64,000 bases of DNA, from assembly GCF_036199905.1 (NCBI RefSeq), contig NZ_CP108109.1, positions 1,612,001 through 1,676,000 on the forward strand, written 5' to 3'. Shown one piece after another: positions 31,751-43,768 of the stretch. How positions within the stretch are numbered: position 1 is the first letter of the stretch; each line of letters starts with the position of its first letter. The notes beneath the pieces were generated by a model, which ran no database searches, was not told the origin of the DNA, and saw nothing but the letters and a program-made list of their open reading frames with translations. This DNA is from Streptomyces sp. NBC_00223 (GTDB lineage: Bacteria; Actinomycetota; Actinomycetes; Streptomycetales; Streptomycetaceae). Made by a program: the position numbers and the translations under genes.

Positions 31751-34137
31751 GCGGACGCGCACGGCTGACGGTGTGTGCGGTGGCCGCCTCGATGCTGGCC
31801 GCGTGCGCGCTGCTGCCGCTGGCCACCCCGAACGGCTGGATCATCCGCGCCCTGCTGTGCGTCTGCCTCCAGGCCGGGGTGGGCGCGGCGGGCCGGCGGG
31901 TGCCGCTGGCCAGGCCGCTGACGGTGCTGGCGCAGGCGATCGTCTCGCTGATCGTGCTGACCATGATGTTCACCGCGCGCCAGGCACTGGGCGGCATCCT
32001 GCCGGGCCCGAGCGCGCTGCGGCAGCTCGGCCGGCTCGTGCAGGACGGCATCAACGACGTCAGCAGCTTCGCGATCCCGGCGCCGGTGACCCCCGGCATC
32101 AAGTTGCTGCTGGTCGGCGGGGTGCTGCTGATCGCGCTCGCGGTCGACGCGATCGCGGTGACGTACGACAGCGCGGCGCCCGCCGGACTGCCGCTGCTCG
32201 CGCTGTACTCGATCGCGGCCGGGCTCTCGCGCGGCGGCGCCCAGTGGCTGTACTTCCTGCTGGCCTCCTGCGGCTATCTGCTGCTCCTGCTCGCCGAGGG
32301 CCGGGACCGGCTCTCGCGCTGGGGCCGGGTGTTCGGCGCCGCCCCCGCGCGCGGCGGCTGGGCCGGCGGGCCCGCCACGGCGTCCTCCGGCACGACGGCC
32401 CCGCTGCGCACCGGGCGGCGGATCGGCGTGCTGGCCCTGGGCATCGCGCTGATCGTGCCCGTGATGCTGCCGTCGATGGGCGGCGGACTGATCGACACGA
32501 CCGGGCACGGTACGGGCACGGGCAGCGGCGGCCGCGGCTCCGGGGCGGTGAACCTGGTGGCGGCCCTCCAGGACAACCTCAACCAGCCGGACGACCGCGA
32601 GGTGCTGACGTACCGGACGGACGCCAAGGACGTGTCCGGGATGTATCTCCAGATCGCGGCGCTCGACAGGTTCGACGGCAAGGAGTGGTCGCCGTCGAAC
32701 CGGGGCACCGAGTCGGTGCCCGACGAACTGCCCCTGCCGCAGGGCCTGTCCGACGCCGTGAAGTACACGGACGTCACCACGCGGGTGCGGGTGGACAACG
32801 GCTATGTGCAGGGGCTGCTGCCGCTGCCGTTCCCGGCGAAGTCCGTGCAGGCGCCGGGGAACTGGAAGTTCCAGCCCGAGGGCCGGATGATCGTCGGCCA
32901 GCACGGACAGACCGCGTCCGGGGTGCGGTACTCGGTCACGAGCATGCAGCTCCAGCCGACCGCGCAGCAGCTGGCGGACGCGCCCCCGGCCACCGGGCGG
33001 ATCGCCAAGGAGTACACCCAGGTGCCGGGTTCGCTGCCGCCGGTGGTCGAGCAGACCGCGAAGAGCGTGACGCGCACGGCCACCAGCGACTACCAGCGGG
33101 CGCTGGACCTCCAGCGGTACTTCACCTCCGGGCAGTTCGTCTACAACACGGAGGCCCAGGCGGGGACCGGGGTCGACGCGATCGCCCGCTTCCTCCAGAC
33201 GAAGGAGGGCTTCTGCGTCCACTTCGCCTTCACCATGGCGGCGATGGCCCGCACGCTGCACATTCCCGCGCGGGTGGCGATCGGCTTCACGCCCGGCACG
33301 CAGGGCGCGGACGGGTCGATGTCGGTCGGTCTCAAGGACGCGCACGCCTGGCCCGAGCTGTACTTCGAGGGGGTCGGCTGGACCCGCTTCGAGCCGACGC
33401 CGTACCGGGGCTCGGCGCCCTCGTACACCCAGACGGTGCCGACCGGCGGGAGCAGTGACCAGCCGGACCAGGCGCCGCACGGCACCGCGACGGCTCCGGC
33501 GGCCACGCCGTCCGCCACGCCGGGCTGCGCGGCGGCCCAGCAGGACCGCGGGACCGCCTGCGGTGAGGCCGCGGCGCCGGCGAACGGCGGTTCTGGCGGC
33601 GGCGGGGTCAGCGGCGGACGGGTGGCGCTGATCGTCCTGATCGCGTTGCTGGTGCTGCTGCTGCCGATGACGCCGGTGTTCTGGCGGTCCCGGGTGCGGG
33701 CCCGCAGGCTCGGCGGGGGCCGGGACAAGGCGGGGAGCCCCGCGCTGGCGGCCTGGCGGGAGGTGCTCGACACCGGCTGGGACTACGGCGTCCTGCCGGA
33801 CGAGTCGGAGACGCCGCGGCGGGCGATGGCCCGTCTCGTGCGGGACGGGCGGCTCAGCGGGGAGGCGGCCTCGTCGGCGACCGCGCTGGCCACGGCGGTG
33901 GAGCAGACGCTGTACGCGCCGACGCCGCGGCTGACGCCGGGACTGGCGGCGGAGGTCCACCGGGTGCGGGAGGGGCTGCACGCCTCGGCCACGCGGGGCG
34001 GACGCCTGCGGGCGCTGCTGCTGCCGCGCTCCGCGGCGCGGCTGGCCTGGGCCTTCTCGGCCCGCTGGACATCGACGACGTCCCGTCTGACGTCCCCCCT
34101 CCACCGCCTCCGCCTCGTCCGCGGCCGCACGCCGTAG
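31747..34137 (+). CDS. membrane transglutaminase-like protein (DUF3488/TgpA family)
   Basis: 796 residues: about six N-terminal membrane helices (1-260), an extracytoplasmic region with a transglutaminase core, one more helix (about 625-645), and a cytoplasmic DUF4129-type tail. The catalytic Cys is C490 in KEGFCVHFAFTMAAMARTLHIPARV and the His is H533 in KDAHAWPELYFEG; the third residue position reads Glu (WTRFEPTP). Such proteins may cross-link or cleave peptides outside the membrane. ATGA overlap with the DUF58 gene makes this a three-gene operon. Confidence 0.93.
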   Translation: MSGRARLTVCAVAASMLAACALLPLATPNGWIIRALLCVCLQAGVGAAGRRVPLARPLTVLAQAIVSLIVLTMMFTARQALGGILPGPSALRQLGRLVQDGINDVSSFAIPAPVTPGIKLLLVGGVLLIALAVDAIAVTYDSAAPAGLPLLALYSIAAGLSRGGAQWLYFLLASCGYLLLLLAEGRDRLSRWGRVFGAAPARGGWAGGPATASSGTTAPLRTGRRIGVLALGIALIVPVMLPSMGGGLIDTTGHGTGTGSGGRGSGAVNLVAALQDNLNQPDDREVLTYRTDAKDVSGMYLQIAALDRFDGKEWSPSNRGTESVPDELPLPQGLSDAVKYTDVTTRVRVDNGYVQGLLPLPFPAKSVQAPGNWKFQPEGRMIVGQHGQTASGVRYSVTSMQLQPTAQQLADAPPATGRIAKEYTQVPGSLPPVVEQTAKSVTRTATSDYQRALDLQRYFTSGQFVYNTEAQAGTGVDAIARFLQTKEGFCVHFAFTMAAMARTLHIPARVAIGFTPGTQGADGSMSVGLKDAHAWPELYFEGVGWTRFEPTPYRGSAPSYTQTVPTGGSSDQPDQAPHGTATAPAATPSATPGCAAAQQDRGTACGEAAAPANGGSGGGGVSGGRVALIVLIALLVLLLPMTPVFWRSRVRARRLGGGRDKAGSPALAAWREVLDTGWDYGVLPDESETPRRAMARLVRDGRLSGEAASSATALATAVEQTLYAPTPRLTPGLAAEVHRVREGLHASATRGGRLRALLLPRSAARLAWAFSARWTSTTSRLTSPLHRLRLVRGRTP

Positions 34138-34219
34138 CCCTCGGGGCCCGCGGCGTCATCCGGGCGGGCGGGCGACGGGGGCTTGTGCCCCCGCCGCCCG
34201 CCCGCCGGGGCAGGGTCCT

Positions 34220-34790
34220 GCGGGGGCCGAGGGGGTGGGGGCCCGACCCGGCAGGGCCCCGCGGGGCCGACGTCCTGCGGGGAAGCACTGCGCGAGCGTG
34301 GGACCCGAAGCGCCGCGTCGGTGCGCGAAACCCCTAGGCGGGGGCCCGTACGGCGAGCGGGAGGCACGAAGCGCCATGTCAGCGCGCGAAAGCCCGAGGC
34401 GGGTGCCCGACCTGGCGGGGCCCTGCGGGGCCGACGCCCTGCGGGGAAGCACTGCGCGAGCGTGGGACCCGAAGCGCCGCCTCGGCGCGCGAAACCCGAG
34501 GGGGCGGGTGCCCGACCCGGCAGGGCCCTGCGGGGGCGACGCCCTGCGGGAAGCACCGCGCGAGCGTGGGACCCGAAGCGCCGCGCCGACGCGCGAAACC
34601 CCGAGGCGGGGGTCCGTACGGCGAGCGGGAGGCACGAAGCGCCATGTCAGCGCGCGAAAGCCCGAGGCGGGTGCCCGACCTGGCGGGGCCCTGCGGGGGC
34701 GACGCCCTGCGGAAAGCACCACGCGAGCGTGAGGCACGAAGCACCGCGCCGACGCGCGAAACCCGAGGCGGGGGCCCGTACGGCCGGTGG
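34220..34790. repeat. GC-rich array with a 268-bp higher-order period
   Basis: Gene-free stretch after the transglutaminase. The motif gcgcgaaa recurs at 34323, 34383, 34487, 34591, 34651 and 34754, so three sub-units of about 60, 104 and 104 bp form a unit that repeats after 267-268 bp. Each sub-unit contains cgaagcgcc before and a gcgggtgcccgacc-like stretch after the motif. Frames open across it only because of base composition. Confidence 0.85.
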
Positions 34791-34883
34791 GGCCGGGGCG
34801 GTACGAGGCTCAGCGCCAAGCCATGGTGGCCCCGGGCGACAGCGTTCGCCGTATCGGCGCGCGGGCGCCGCGGGGCACGAAGA

Positions 34884-34910
34884 AGCCTGGCCGCTCTGGG
34901 CGGCCAGGCT
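34884..34910. terminator. bidirectional terminator hairpin
   Basis: AGCCTGGCCGC and GCGGCCAGGCT form a perfect 11-bp stem with loop TCTGG. It lies between convergent transglutaminase (ends 34137) and the DUF3040 gene (ends 34979). No long U-run, as usual in streptomycetes. Confidence 0.75.
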
Positions 34911-34978
34911 GAGGATTTCGCTGGGGTTACGGCGGAACAAGGGCCGGGGTTGTCGGTGGGGGCGGGCCGGAGGCCCGC

Positions 34979-35380
34979 TCACTGCCCCTGTTCGTCGCGG
35001 CGCCGCTGCCACCGCTCTTCGATGCGGTCCATGACCTTGCCGCGCCGCGGCTGATTGCGCCGCCCACCCGCACGGCGACCGGGCGCGACGGACGGCTGCT
35101 CGCCGGGCTTACCGGCCTTGCGCCACCCCGTCACGGCGAGCACCGCGCACGCCAGCATCACCAGGAAGCCGACCACGCTGATCCAGACCTGCTGCGCGAT
35201 CATGCCGCCCATGAGCAGCCCGATCCCGCCGAGGAAACCGACCACGGCCAGATAGACGCGCCGCCGCGTATACGTACGCAGCCCGCTTCCCTCAAGCGCC
35301 GACGCGAACTTGGGATCTTCGGCGTACAGCGCTCGCTCCATCTGCTCGAGCATGCGCTGCTCATGCTCCGAGAGCGGCAC
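34979..35380 (-). CDS. DUF3040 membrane protein
   Basis: 133 residues from a GTG preceded by AGGAGG. The N-terminus PLSEHEQRMLEQMERALYAEDP is the DUF3040 signature; two membrane helices (about 42-62 and 64-85) and a strongly basic C-terminal tail follow. Widespread in actinobacteria near mraZ/dcw genes; function unknown. Confidence 0.93.
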   Translation of the reverse strand: MPLSEHEQRMLEQMERALYAEDPKFASALEGSGLRTYTRRRVYLAVVGFLGGIGLLMGGMIAQQVWISVVGFLVMLACAVLAVTGWRKAGKPGEQPSVAPGRRAGGRRNQPRRGKVMDRIEERWQRRRDEQGQ

Positions 35381-35591
35381 GGAGACCTCCTACTCGTCGG
35401 TCGCACGGGGCGACCGGTCCGACCCTTTCAGGATAGGCGGGAATCGCCCCTGTGAAACCCGCCCCACTGCGCCAATCCGGCGGGGGTCTCATTCCCCGTC
35501 GGACGTCACGTCATGCCAGCATACGGTCAGGAATGACGCCGTGGGCAGCGTGGTGACCGACTCCCCGCGGTGACTCTCGGCACGCGACGCG

Positions 35592-36335
35592 TCAGCCGCG
35601 CTCGCCCAGCACGTGCAGTTGGGTCGCGACGGAGTGGAAACCGGGCTCCTCGGCCGCCGCCAGCTCCAGCCGGAGCAGTGCCTCCAGGGCGTCCGGCTCG
35701 GTGTCCACCAGGACCCCGGGGACGAGGTCGGCGAAGACCCGTACGCCGTGCACCGCGGCCGCCCGCAGCCCCGCCTCGCTGACCAGCCGGGTCAGCTCGT
35801 CCGCGGTGAAGCGGCGCGGCAGCGAGTCGCCCGCGCCCCATCGGCCGTCCGGGTCACCGAGCGCGTGCTGCGCCTCCGCGAAGTGCCCGGCCAGCGCGCG
35901 GGCCAGCACGGCGCCGCCACGCCCGGCGGCGAGCAGGCTGAGCGAGCCCGCGGGCCGCAGCGCGCCCACCACGTTGCGCACGCCTTCCGCGGGGTCGTCC
36001 ACGTACTCCAGGACGCCATGGCACAGCACCATGTCGTAGCCGCCGGCCTCGATCACGCCCAGCAGGCCGTGGGCGTCGCCCTGGACGCCGCGGACCCGGT
36101 CGGTCACGCCCGCCTCGGCCGCGCGCCGCTCCAGGGCGAAGAGCGCGTCGGGGCTGGGGTCGACGACGGTGACGCGGTGGCCGAGCCGGGCGACGGGCAC
36201 GGCGAAGTTGCCGGTGCCGCCGCCGGTGTCCAGCACATCGAGATCCGGCCGGTCCGCGGCCTTGGCCCGCCGTTCCAGGGCATCGCGCAGGATCTCCCAC
36301 ACGACGGCGGTACGGAGGCTGGCACGGGGGCGCAT
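35592..36335 (-). CDS. class I SAM-dependent methyltransferase
   Basis: 247 residues from the ATG at 36335, chosen because AAGGAGGGG lies about 8-10 nt upstream; an in-frame ATG at 36362 is possible. SAM-binding motif I VLDTGGGTGNFAVPVA, motif II VTVVDPSPDALFALERRA, and post-I residues VQGDAHGLLGV. Resembles SmtA/UbiG-type methyltransferases with a C-terminal cap. Substrate not identifiable. Monocistronic setting, downstream of the HEPN gene on the same strand. Confidence 0.88.
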   Translation of the reverse strand: MRPRASLRTAVVWEILRDALERRAKAADRPDLDVLDTGGGTGNFAVPVARLGHRVTVVDPSPDALFALERRAAEAGVTDRVRGVQGDAHGLLGVIEAGGYDMVLCHGVLEYVDDPAEGVRNVVGALRPAGSLSLLAAGRGGAVLARALAGHFAEAQHALGDPDGRWGAGDSLPRRFTADELTRLVSEAGLRAAAVHGVRVFADLVPGVLVDTEPDALEALLRLELAAAEEPGFHSVATQLHVLGERG

Positions 36336-36596
36336 CGGGTCCACCCCTCCTTGACGGGACATGGCGGGCGGCTCTCCTCGCGAGGGCGACACTACGGGCG
36401 GCTCCACTCTAGAGCGGATGTCGCCCGCGCGAGCACGTCAGCGCCACCGCCGTGCCCGGCGGCCCGACACCGCCGTCACTCCCCCACACCGTCGGCTGCG
36501 GCCGCCCCCGACCGGCCGGGCTCGACCACAGCCCCGGCGCGTTGGCGCGGCCCCGACGACGGCCCCGCGCCGACGCGACGCGCGACCCCTCCCCGG
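36336..36596. other. spacer, probable promoter of the methyltransferase gene
   Basis: No gene. A minus-strand TAGAGT near 36411-36406, about 70 bp upstream of the start, is a possible -10 element, without a clear -35. Confidence 0.3.
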
Positions 36597-37088
36597 TCAG
36601 CCCGTGGGCCGGCCCGCCGCCTGCGACGGCTCGGGTATCAGCTCCGAACTCCCGCGCACCGCGGGCCGAAGCAGCAGCATCCGCTCCACCAGCCGCAGGA
36701 ACATCCCGGCGGCCCGCACCAGATCATCCGCCTCGCGCGCGGTCGCGGCCCCCGCTATGCCCGCCTCCGCCCGGGCCCTGCGCGCCGCGCCCGCGGCGAA
36801 CAGCGCGCTCCACTCCGCCAGTTCCGGCGCGATTTCGGGCAGCACCTCCCAGGCGCTGCGGATTCTCCTGCGCCGCCGCGGGCCCTCCTCGGGCCGCGCC
36901 CGCACGGCGAGCACCGCGGCGGCGGTGCGGAGCGCGGCGAGGTGCGCGGTGGCGTAACGCTCGTGCGGAGTCTCCAGGAGCGCGGCCTCCTCAAGGCCGA
37001 GGTGCGCCTGGGTGAGCAGGTCGAGGGCGGCCGGCGGCGCGGTCGCGCGGCGCGGCACAGGGTGGATGTCGCTGACGGGAACTGCCAT
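36597..37088 (-). CDS. SAV_6107-family HEPN-domain protein
   Basis: 163 residues from the ATG at 37088, with AAAGGAGG 8 nt upstream. All-helical: AALDLLTQAHLGLEEAALLETPHERYATAHLAALRTAAAVLAVRAR is typical of the actinobacterial SAV_6107 HEPN family. HEPN proteins are often RNases or nucleotide-binding helpers, but the Rx4-6H RNase motif is not evident here, so activity is uncertain. Divergent from the TetR gene with a 154-bp shared promoter region. Confidence 0.8.
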   Translation of the reverse strand: MAVPVSDIHPVPRRATAPPAALDLLTQAHLGLEEAALLETPHERYATAHLAALRTAAAVLAVRARPEEGPRRRRRIRSAWEVLPEIAPELAEWSALFAAGAARRARAEAGIAGAATAREADDLVRAAGMFLRLVERMLLLRPAVRGSSELIPEPSQAAGRPTG

Positions 37089-37229
37089 GACGAGCCTCCT
37101 TTCTCCGTGCGTCCCATCATGAGGCCGACCACTGACAATCGCCCTGAACTGGGCAAACACCCCTTCCGACGGGTTTCGCGGGCGCCGCGCGACAGGCGGT
37201 GAACGTGCACGCGGACCTCACCGGCCAGG

Positions 37230-37235
37230 CAGAAT
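37230..37235 (+). promoter_or_regulatory. -10 element placed for a leaderless TetR transcript
   Basis: CAGAAT lies 7 nt before the ATG at 37243. No Shine-Dalgarno site precedes that ATG. Confidence 0.45.
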
Positions 37236-37242
37236 CAAGGTC

Positions 37243-37857
37243 ATGACCACCGCACGACGCCAGGCCACTCGGCAGAAGCTCTACGAGGCCGCCGTCACCC
37301 TCATCGCCGAGCAGGGGTTCTCCGCGACCACGGTCGACGAGATCGCCGAACGGGCCGGGGTGGCCAAGGGCACCGTCTACTACAACTTCGCCAGCAAGAA
37401 CGACCTGTTCGAGGAGCTGCTCCGGCACGGTGTCGGCCTGCTCACCACGTCCCTGAGCAAGGCCGCGGACCATGTGGAGGCCCGCGGCGGCACCCGGGTG
37501 GAAGCGCTCGACGCGATGATCCGGGCCGGGCTCGCCTTCATCGTCCGCTACCCGTCCTTCACGCAGCTGTACGTCGCCGAGCTGTGGCGTACCAACCGCA
37601 CCTGGCAGGACACGCTGATGACGGTCCGTCAGGAAGCGGTGGCCGTGGTCGAGAAGGTGCTGGGCGAGGCGGTCGCGGCGGGCGAGGTGAGCGACGACAT
37701 CGACGTACCGCTGACGGCGTCGGCGCTGTTCGGGATGGTGCTGGTCACCGCGCTCGACTGGCAGGCGTTCGCGGCCGAGCGCAGCATCGACGAGGTCCAC
37801 GCGACGCTGTCACGGCTGCTCCAGGGGCGGGTCGGCGGGGCCGCGGCGCACCGCTGA
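37243..37857 (+). CDS. TetR/AcrR-family transcriptional regulator
   Basis: 204 residues. The N-terminal HTH is canonical: RQKLYEAAVTLIAEQGFSATTVDEIAERAGVAKGTVYYNFASKNDLF (about 8-55), followed by a helical ligand-binding domain. The divergent HEPN gene is the obvious candidate target. Ligand unknown. Confidence 0.93.
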   Translation: MTTARRQATRQKLYEAAVTLIAEQGFSATTVDEIAERAGVAKGTVYYNFASKNDLFEELLRHGVGLLTTSLSKAADHVEARGGTRVEALDAMIRAGLAFIVRYPSFTQLYVAELWRTNRTWQDTLMTVRQEAVAVVEKVLGEAVAAGEVSDDIDVPLTASALFGMVLVTALDWQAFAAERSIDEVHATLSRLLQGRVGGAAAHR

Positions 37858-38199
37858 ACGTACGGCCGCCGCCGCGCGTACGGCGGGCGCGCGCAAACCG
37901 CGAGGCCCGCACCCGCCGACCGCCGATCGTCGGCCCGTGTTGACCGCACGCACGAAGCGCTGCTCCGGCGCGGCCCGTCCGGATTCCCGCCGGGCCGTGG
38001 CGGAACAGCGCTTCCCTGGTGCGCCCCCGTTCGCGTCCGGGCCCCGGGAGTTCCGCCGCCCCGTGTCGGCGGTTCCGCCCCGCGCCCGTTCACGGTTCCC
38101 ACTCTTCCGTCCCGCCACACGCGAGCCATCCGTATCCGTACTCAACCGGGCGTCTAGGTACGGGTACTCATTCGCTGCCGACCGGCGGGGCACGCGCGC
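37858..38199. other. gene-free spacer of about 340 bp
   Basis: Ordinary high-GC spacer between the TetR and DUF4126 genes. No RNA gene, strong hairpin or repeat recognised. Confidence 0.5.
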
Positions 38200-38205
38200 T
38201 AGAGT
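38200..38205 (+). promoter_or_regulatory. -10 element placed for a leaderless DUF4126 transcript
   Basis: TAGAGT ends 6 nt before the ATG at 38212, leaving no room for a ribosome-binding site. Confidence 0.55.
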
Positions 38206-38211
38206 CCCGTC

Positions 38212-38832
38212 ATGTCCGTACTTCCGCTCGTGTTCACCAGCGGCTGGGCGAGCGGGATCAATGCCTATGCCGTCGTGCTGCTGCTCGGCGTCATGGGTGC
38301 GACCGGGGTGACGGACGAGGTGCCGCACTCGTTGCAGCGCACCGACGTCCTGGTGGTCGTGGGGCTGCTCTTCCTCTGCGAGGCGGTCGCGGACAAGATC
38401 CCGTACCTGGACACCGCGTGGGACGTCGTGCACACCGTCGTCCGGCCGGTCGCCGGCGGGGTGGTGGCGGCGCTGCTCGCCGGGCACGACGGTTCGCTGC
38501 CCGAGCTGGCGGCGGGGGCGATCGGCGGTTCGACGGCGCTGGTCAGCCATCTGGTGAAGGCGGGCACGCGGATGGCGGTCAACACGACGCCGGAGCCCGC
38601 GAGCAACATCGCGCTCAGCCTCGCCGAGGACGTCGGGGTGGCCGCGATCGTGGTCTTCGCGCTCTTCCACCCGGTCCTGGCCGCGGTCGTCGCGGGGACG
38701 CTGCTGGCGTTCGGCGTCGCCCTGGTGGTCCTGCTCTTCTCGCGCATCCGCCGCTACCTCCTGCGCAGGCGCGAGCGGAGGGCGGAGCGCGCCGCCCGCC
38801 GGGCCGGCGCGGGGACCCCGGCCGCCACCTGA
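38212..38832 (+). CDS. DUF4126 membrane protein
   Basis: 206 residues with about five membrane segments. Begins MSVLPLVFTSGWASGINAYA, the DUF4126 start; conserved stretch EAVADKIPYLDTAWDVVHTVVRP, then a basic tail RRYLLRRRERRAERAARR. Function unknown. Confidence 0.88.
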   Translation: MSVLPLVFTSGWASGINAYAVVLLLGVMGATGVTDEVPHSLQRTDVLVVVGLLFLCEAVADKIPYLDTAWDVVHTVVRPVAGGVVAALLAGHDGSLPELAAGAIGGSTALVSHLVKAGTRMAVNTTPEPASNIALSLAEDVGVAAIVVFALFHPVLAAVVAGTLLAFGVALVVLLFSRIRRYLLRRRERRAERAARRAGAGTPAAT

Positions 38833-38847
38833 GGCGCGGGCCGCCGC

Positions 38848-38853
38848 TACAGT
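38848..38853 (+). promoter_or_regulatory. -10 element placed for a leaderless oxidoreductase transcript
   Basis: TACAGT lies 7 nt before the ATG at 38861, within the short spacer after the DUF4126 gene. Confidence 0.5.
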
Positions 38854-38860
38854 CCCTGGC

Positions 38861-40366
38861 ATGGCTCGGATTGCGGTGATCGGCGCGGGTATGGGGTCGA
38901 TGGCGACGGCGGCCAGGCTGGCCGTGGGCGGTCACCGGGTGGTCGTGCACGAACAGGCGGAGACCTACGGCGGGGTGGTCGGGCGGTTCGCCCGGGACGG
39001 CTTCGCCTTCGACACGGGTCCCGGTCTGCTGCTGCTCCCGGCCGTCTACCGCGATCTGTTCGTGAAGACCGGCAAGGAGAGCCTGGAGCAGAGCGTCGGG
39101 CTCGTCCAGGCCGACCCGGCGAGCCGCCATGTCTTCGCCGACGGCACGGGCGTGTCTCTCCCGAACGCCTCCCGCTCAGGGGTGATCGACGCCCTGGACG
39201 GGGCTTTCGGGGCGGGCAGCGGGGAGCGGTGGAGCGAACTCCTGGTCAGGGCGCGGGAGGTGTGGGAGGTCACGCGCAGGCCCCTGCTGGAGGACGCGCT
39301 GGGCGCGGACCCGTCCGCGCTGGGCCGTGACCCCTATCCGGGGGCGGCGCGGCGCGGGCTCTTCCGGCGCGGCACGGCGACGCTCGCCCGGGTCGCGGCG
39401 GCGGAACTGCGCGATCCCCGGCTGGTGGCGCTGCTGGAGGCGGACGTGCTCGGGTACGGGCTCGATCCGCGTACGGCGCCGGCCGCGGCGGTCGTACTGC
39501 CGTACGTGGAGCAGACGTTCGGGGTCTGGTACGTGCGCGGGGGGATGCGGGCGCTGGCCGACGCGGTGTACGCGCGGTGCGTGGCGCGGAAGGTGGAGTT
39601 CCGCTTCGGGTCCGCGGTGAGCGGGCTGCTGGAGAAGGACGGGCGGGTGGCCGGGGTCGAACTCGCGGACGGCGGGCGGGCGGAGGCGGAGTTCGTGGTC
39701 GCGGGGGCGCCGCTGCCGGCGGTGCCGTGGGCGGGGACGTACGTGGGCCCTTCGGCCGAGCCCGGGCGGCTCACCGTCCACCTCGCGCTGCGGGGGGCGC
39801 GGCCCGCGGGCACGGCTCACCGTACGGTCGTGCACGCGGCCGACCGTACGGGGGCGCTGGACCGGGTGTTCGCGCCGTACGGGCCCGGCGGCGGGCCGGC
39901 GGACGGGGACGTCACGGTGACCGTGCTGCGGCCCGACGACCCCGCCACGCGGCCGGACGAGGGGCACGAGGCCGTCACCGTGACGGCGACGGTGCCGCCG
40001 CACTCGGCTGCGCGGGCCGGCTCGGCGGTGGACTGGACGGCGCCGGGGTTCGCCGAGGCGTGTGCGGCGCGGGTGGTGGCCGCGGCGGAGGCGGCCGTGC
40101 CGGGGCTGCGCGAACGGGAGTTGTGGCGGGCGGTGCGGACGCCGGCCGACGTCGAGCGGGAGACGGGGGCGCCGGGCGGTTCGGTGCCGGCGCCCGCGTT
40201 GGCCGGGGCGGGCGGGGCGTGGTTGCGGGCCGCGAATCGGGGGGACGTGGCCGGGCTGTACGTGGTCGGCGCGTGGGCGCATCCCGGGGGCGGTCTGCCC
40301 CACGTCGGGATGTCCGCGGCGATCACCGCGGACCTGATCGCCGGCGGCCCCGGCGGCAGCAGATAG
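38861..40366 (+). CDS. CrtI-like FAD-dependent phytoene desaturase-family oxidoreductase
   Basis: 501 residues. FAD-binding Rossmann start ARIAVIGAGMGSMATAARLAVGGHRVVVHEQ with the following GGVVGRF loop; the middle has YVEQTFGVWYVRGGMRALADAV; the C-terminal FAD motif is NRGDVAGLYVVGAWAHPGGGLPHVGMSA. This is the carotenoid-desaturase architecture, but no carotenoid gene is nearby, so the substrate is open. Codon use grows markedly GC-extreme in the second half, and a repeat array follows at once. Confidence 0.88.
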   Translation: MARIAVIGAGMGSMATAARLAVGGHRVVVHEQAETYGGVVGRFARDGFAFDTGPGLLLLPAVYRDLFVKTGKESLEQSVGLVQADPASRHVFADGTGVSLPNASRSGVIDALDGAFGAGSGERWSELLVRAREVWEVTRRPLLEDALGADPSALGRDPYPGAARRGLFRRGTATLARVAAAELRDPRLVALLEADVLGYGLDPRTAPAAAVVLPYVEQTFGVWYVRGGMRALADAVYARCVARKVEFRFGSAVSGLLEKDGRVAGVELADGGRAEAEFVVAGAPLPAVPWAGTYVGPSAEPGRLTVHLALRGARPAGTAHRTVVHAADRTGALDRVFAPYGPGGGPADGDVTVTVLRPDDPATRPDEGHEAVTVTATVPPHSAARAGSAVDWTAPGFAEACAARVVAAAEAAVPGLRERELWRAVRTPADVERETGAPGGSVPAPALAGAGGAWLRAANRGDVAGLYVVGAWAHPGGGLPHVGMSAAITADLIAGGPGGSR

Positions 40367-40433
40367 CCCTCCGGGCCGAGCCTGACCCACGTCCTCCGGC
40401 CCGGCGTTGCCACCACGCGCACCCACGCCGCGG

Positions 40434-41170
40434 GTAAGGTACGCGGCCTTCGCCGCTGGGTCCGCCCTTCCCAGGCGGCAGGGACCACGCGCGCGGCGCG
40501 CGCCCCTCGACACCGCCGGGATGCACCCCGGGACTCCCCGCCCCCGCGGCGGAAAAAGCGCCGGCCCGCGCCCGGACACGTACGGGGCTCCAACCCAGCG
40601 TTGACGCCACACAGCACGGACCGCTCGGCACCGCCGAAACCCGCCGCCGGGGCGGAAGAAGGCGCGCACTCGCGCCGCTCGGCGCAGCTGCGGGCGCTCG
40701 GGCGCAGGGCTTGCGGCCCAGGCAGCGCCCCTGGCCGGGCATTGACGCCCCCCAGCACGGGCCACTCGGCACCGCCGAGAAGCGCCACGGGCGTTCCCGC
40801 CGCCGTGGCTGAAAGACGATGCGCGCACCTGCGCCTAGGCACGCGGGCTTCAACTCGGCGTCGACGCCACGCAGTGCGAGTCGTTCGGCACCGCCGGGAT
40901 GCGCCGCGGAGCTCCCCACCACCGCGGCGGAAAAAGCGCGCACCCGCGCCCGGGCGCGTACGGGGCTCCGCCCCCGCAGGCGGCTCAACCCGGCGTTGAC
41001 GCCACACGGTGCGAGTCGCTCGGCACCGCCGAAAACCGCCACCGGGCTTCCCACCGCCGCGGCGGAGAAGAGCGCGCATCCGCGCCCGGATAAGGTGCGC
41101 GGCCTTCGCCGCTGGGTCCGCCCTCCCAGGCGGCAGAAAACACGCGCGGTGCGCGCCCCTCGGCACCGCC
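40434..41170. repeat. degenerate 117-142-bp tandem repeat array between oxidoreductase and geosmin synthase
   Basis: The core tcggcaccgccg recurs at 40506 (as tcgacaccgccg), 40623, 40765, 40884, 41019 and 41159. Each copy is followed by an aaacccgcc-like stretch and a cgcggcggaaaaagcgc-like stretch and preceded by gacgccacacagc or similar. An about 80-bp block (ggccttcgccgctgggtccg onward) is found both near 40447 and near 41101. Long frames on both strands give Arg/Gly/Ala-rich text without family similarity. I judge the 1.1-kb stretch non-coding. Confidence 0.8.
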
Positions 41171-41428
41171 GAAACCCGCCGCCGGGGTTCTCGCCATCGC
41201 GGCGGAAAGAAGCGGGCCCCCGCCCGGGCGGGCGCCGCGTCGGTCGGCGCGGTTGCGGCCGCCGGGCGCGCCGCGAAGGACCCCGCCGTCGCGGCGGAAA
41301 AGCGCGTGCATGCGCCGCGCGGGCGGGAAAACCGGGGGGAAGATCGTTAAGCGTCGGGGAGGGGGGATTCAGCAGATCGAGGGGAAAATGGGCGGTCGCT
41401 CTGACGAGCGGTGGGGGGTCGCGCATAG

Positions 41429-43735
<2,307 letters not shown>

Positions 43736-43768
43736 GCCGGGCCGCTCACCCGCCGGCGAGCGGGCCCG

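Noticed and set aside
34220..34790. Tandem arrays considered as CRISPR
   Set aside because: Units are 60-104 bp, all parts repeat, no unique spacers of constant length, and no cas genes.
40323..41426. Minus-strand frames of 367-550 codons upstream of geoA
   Set aside because: They follow degenerate tandem repeats, overlap the CrtI-like gene antisense, and show only Arg/Gly/Ala/Pro text.
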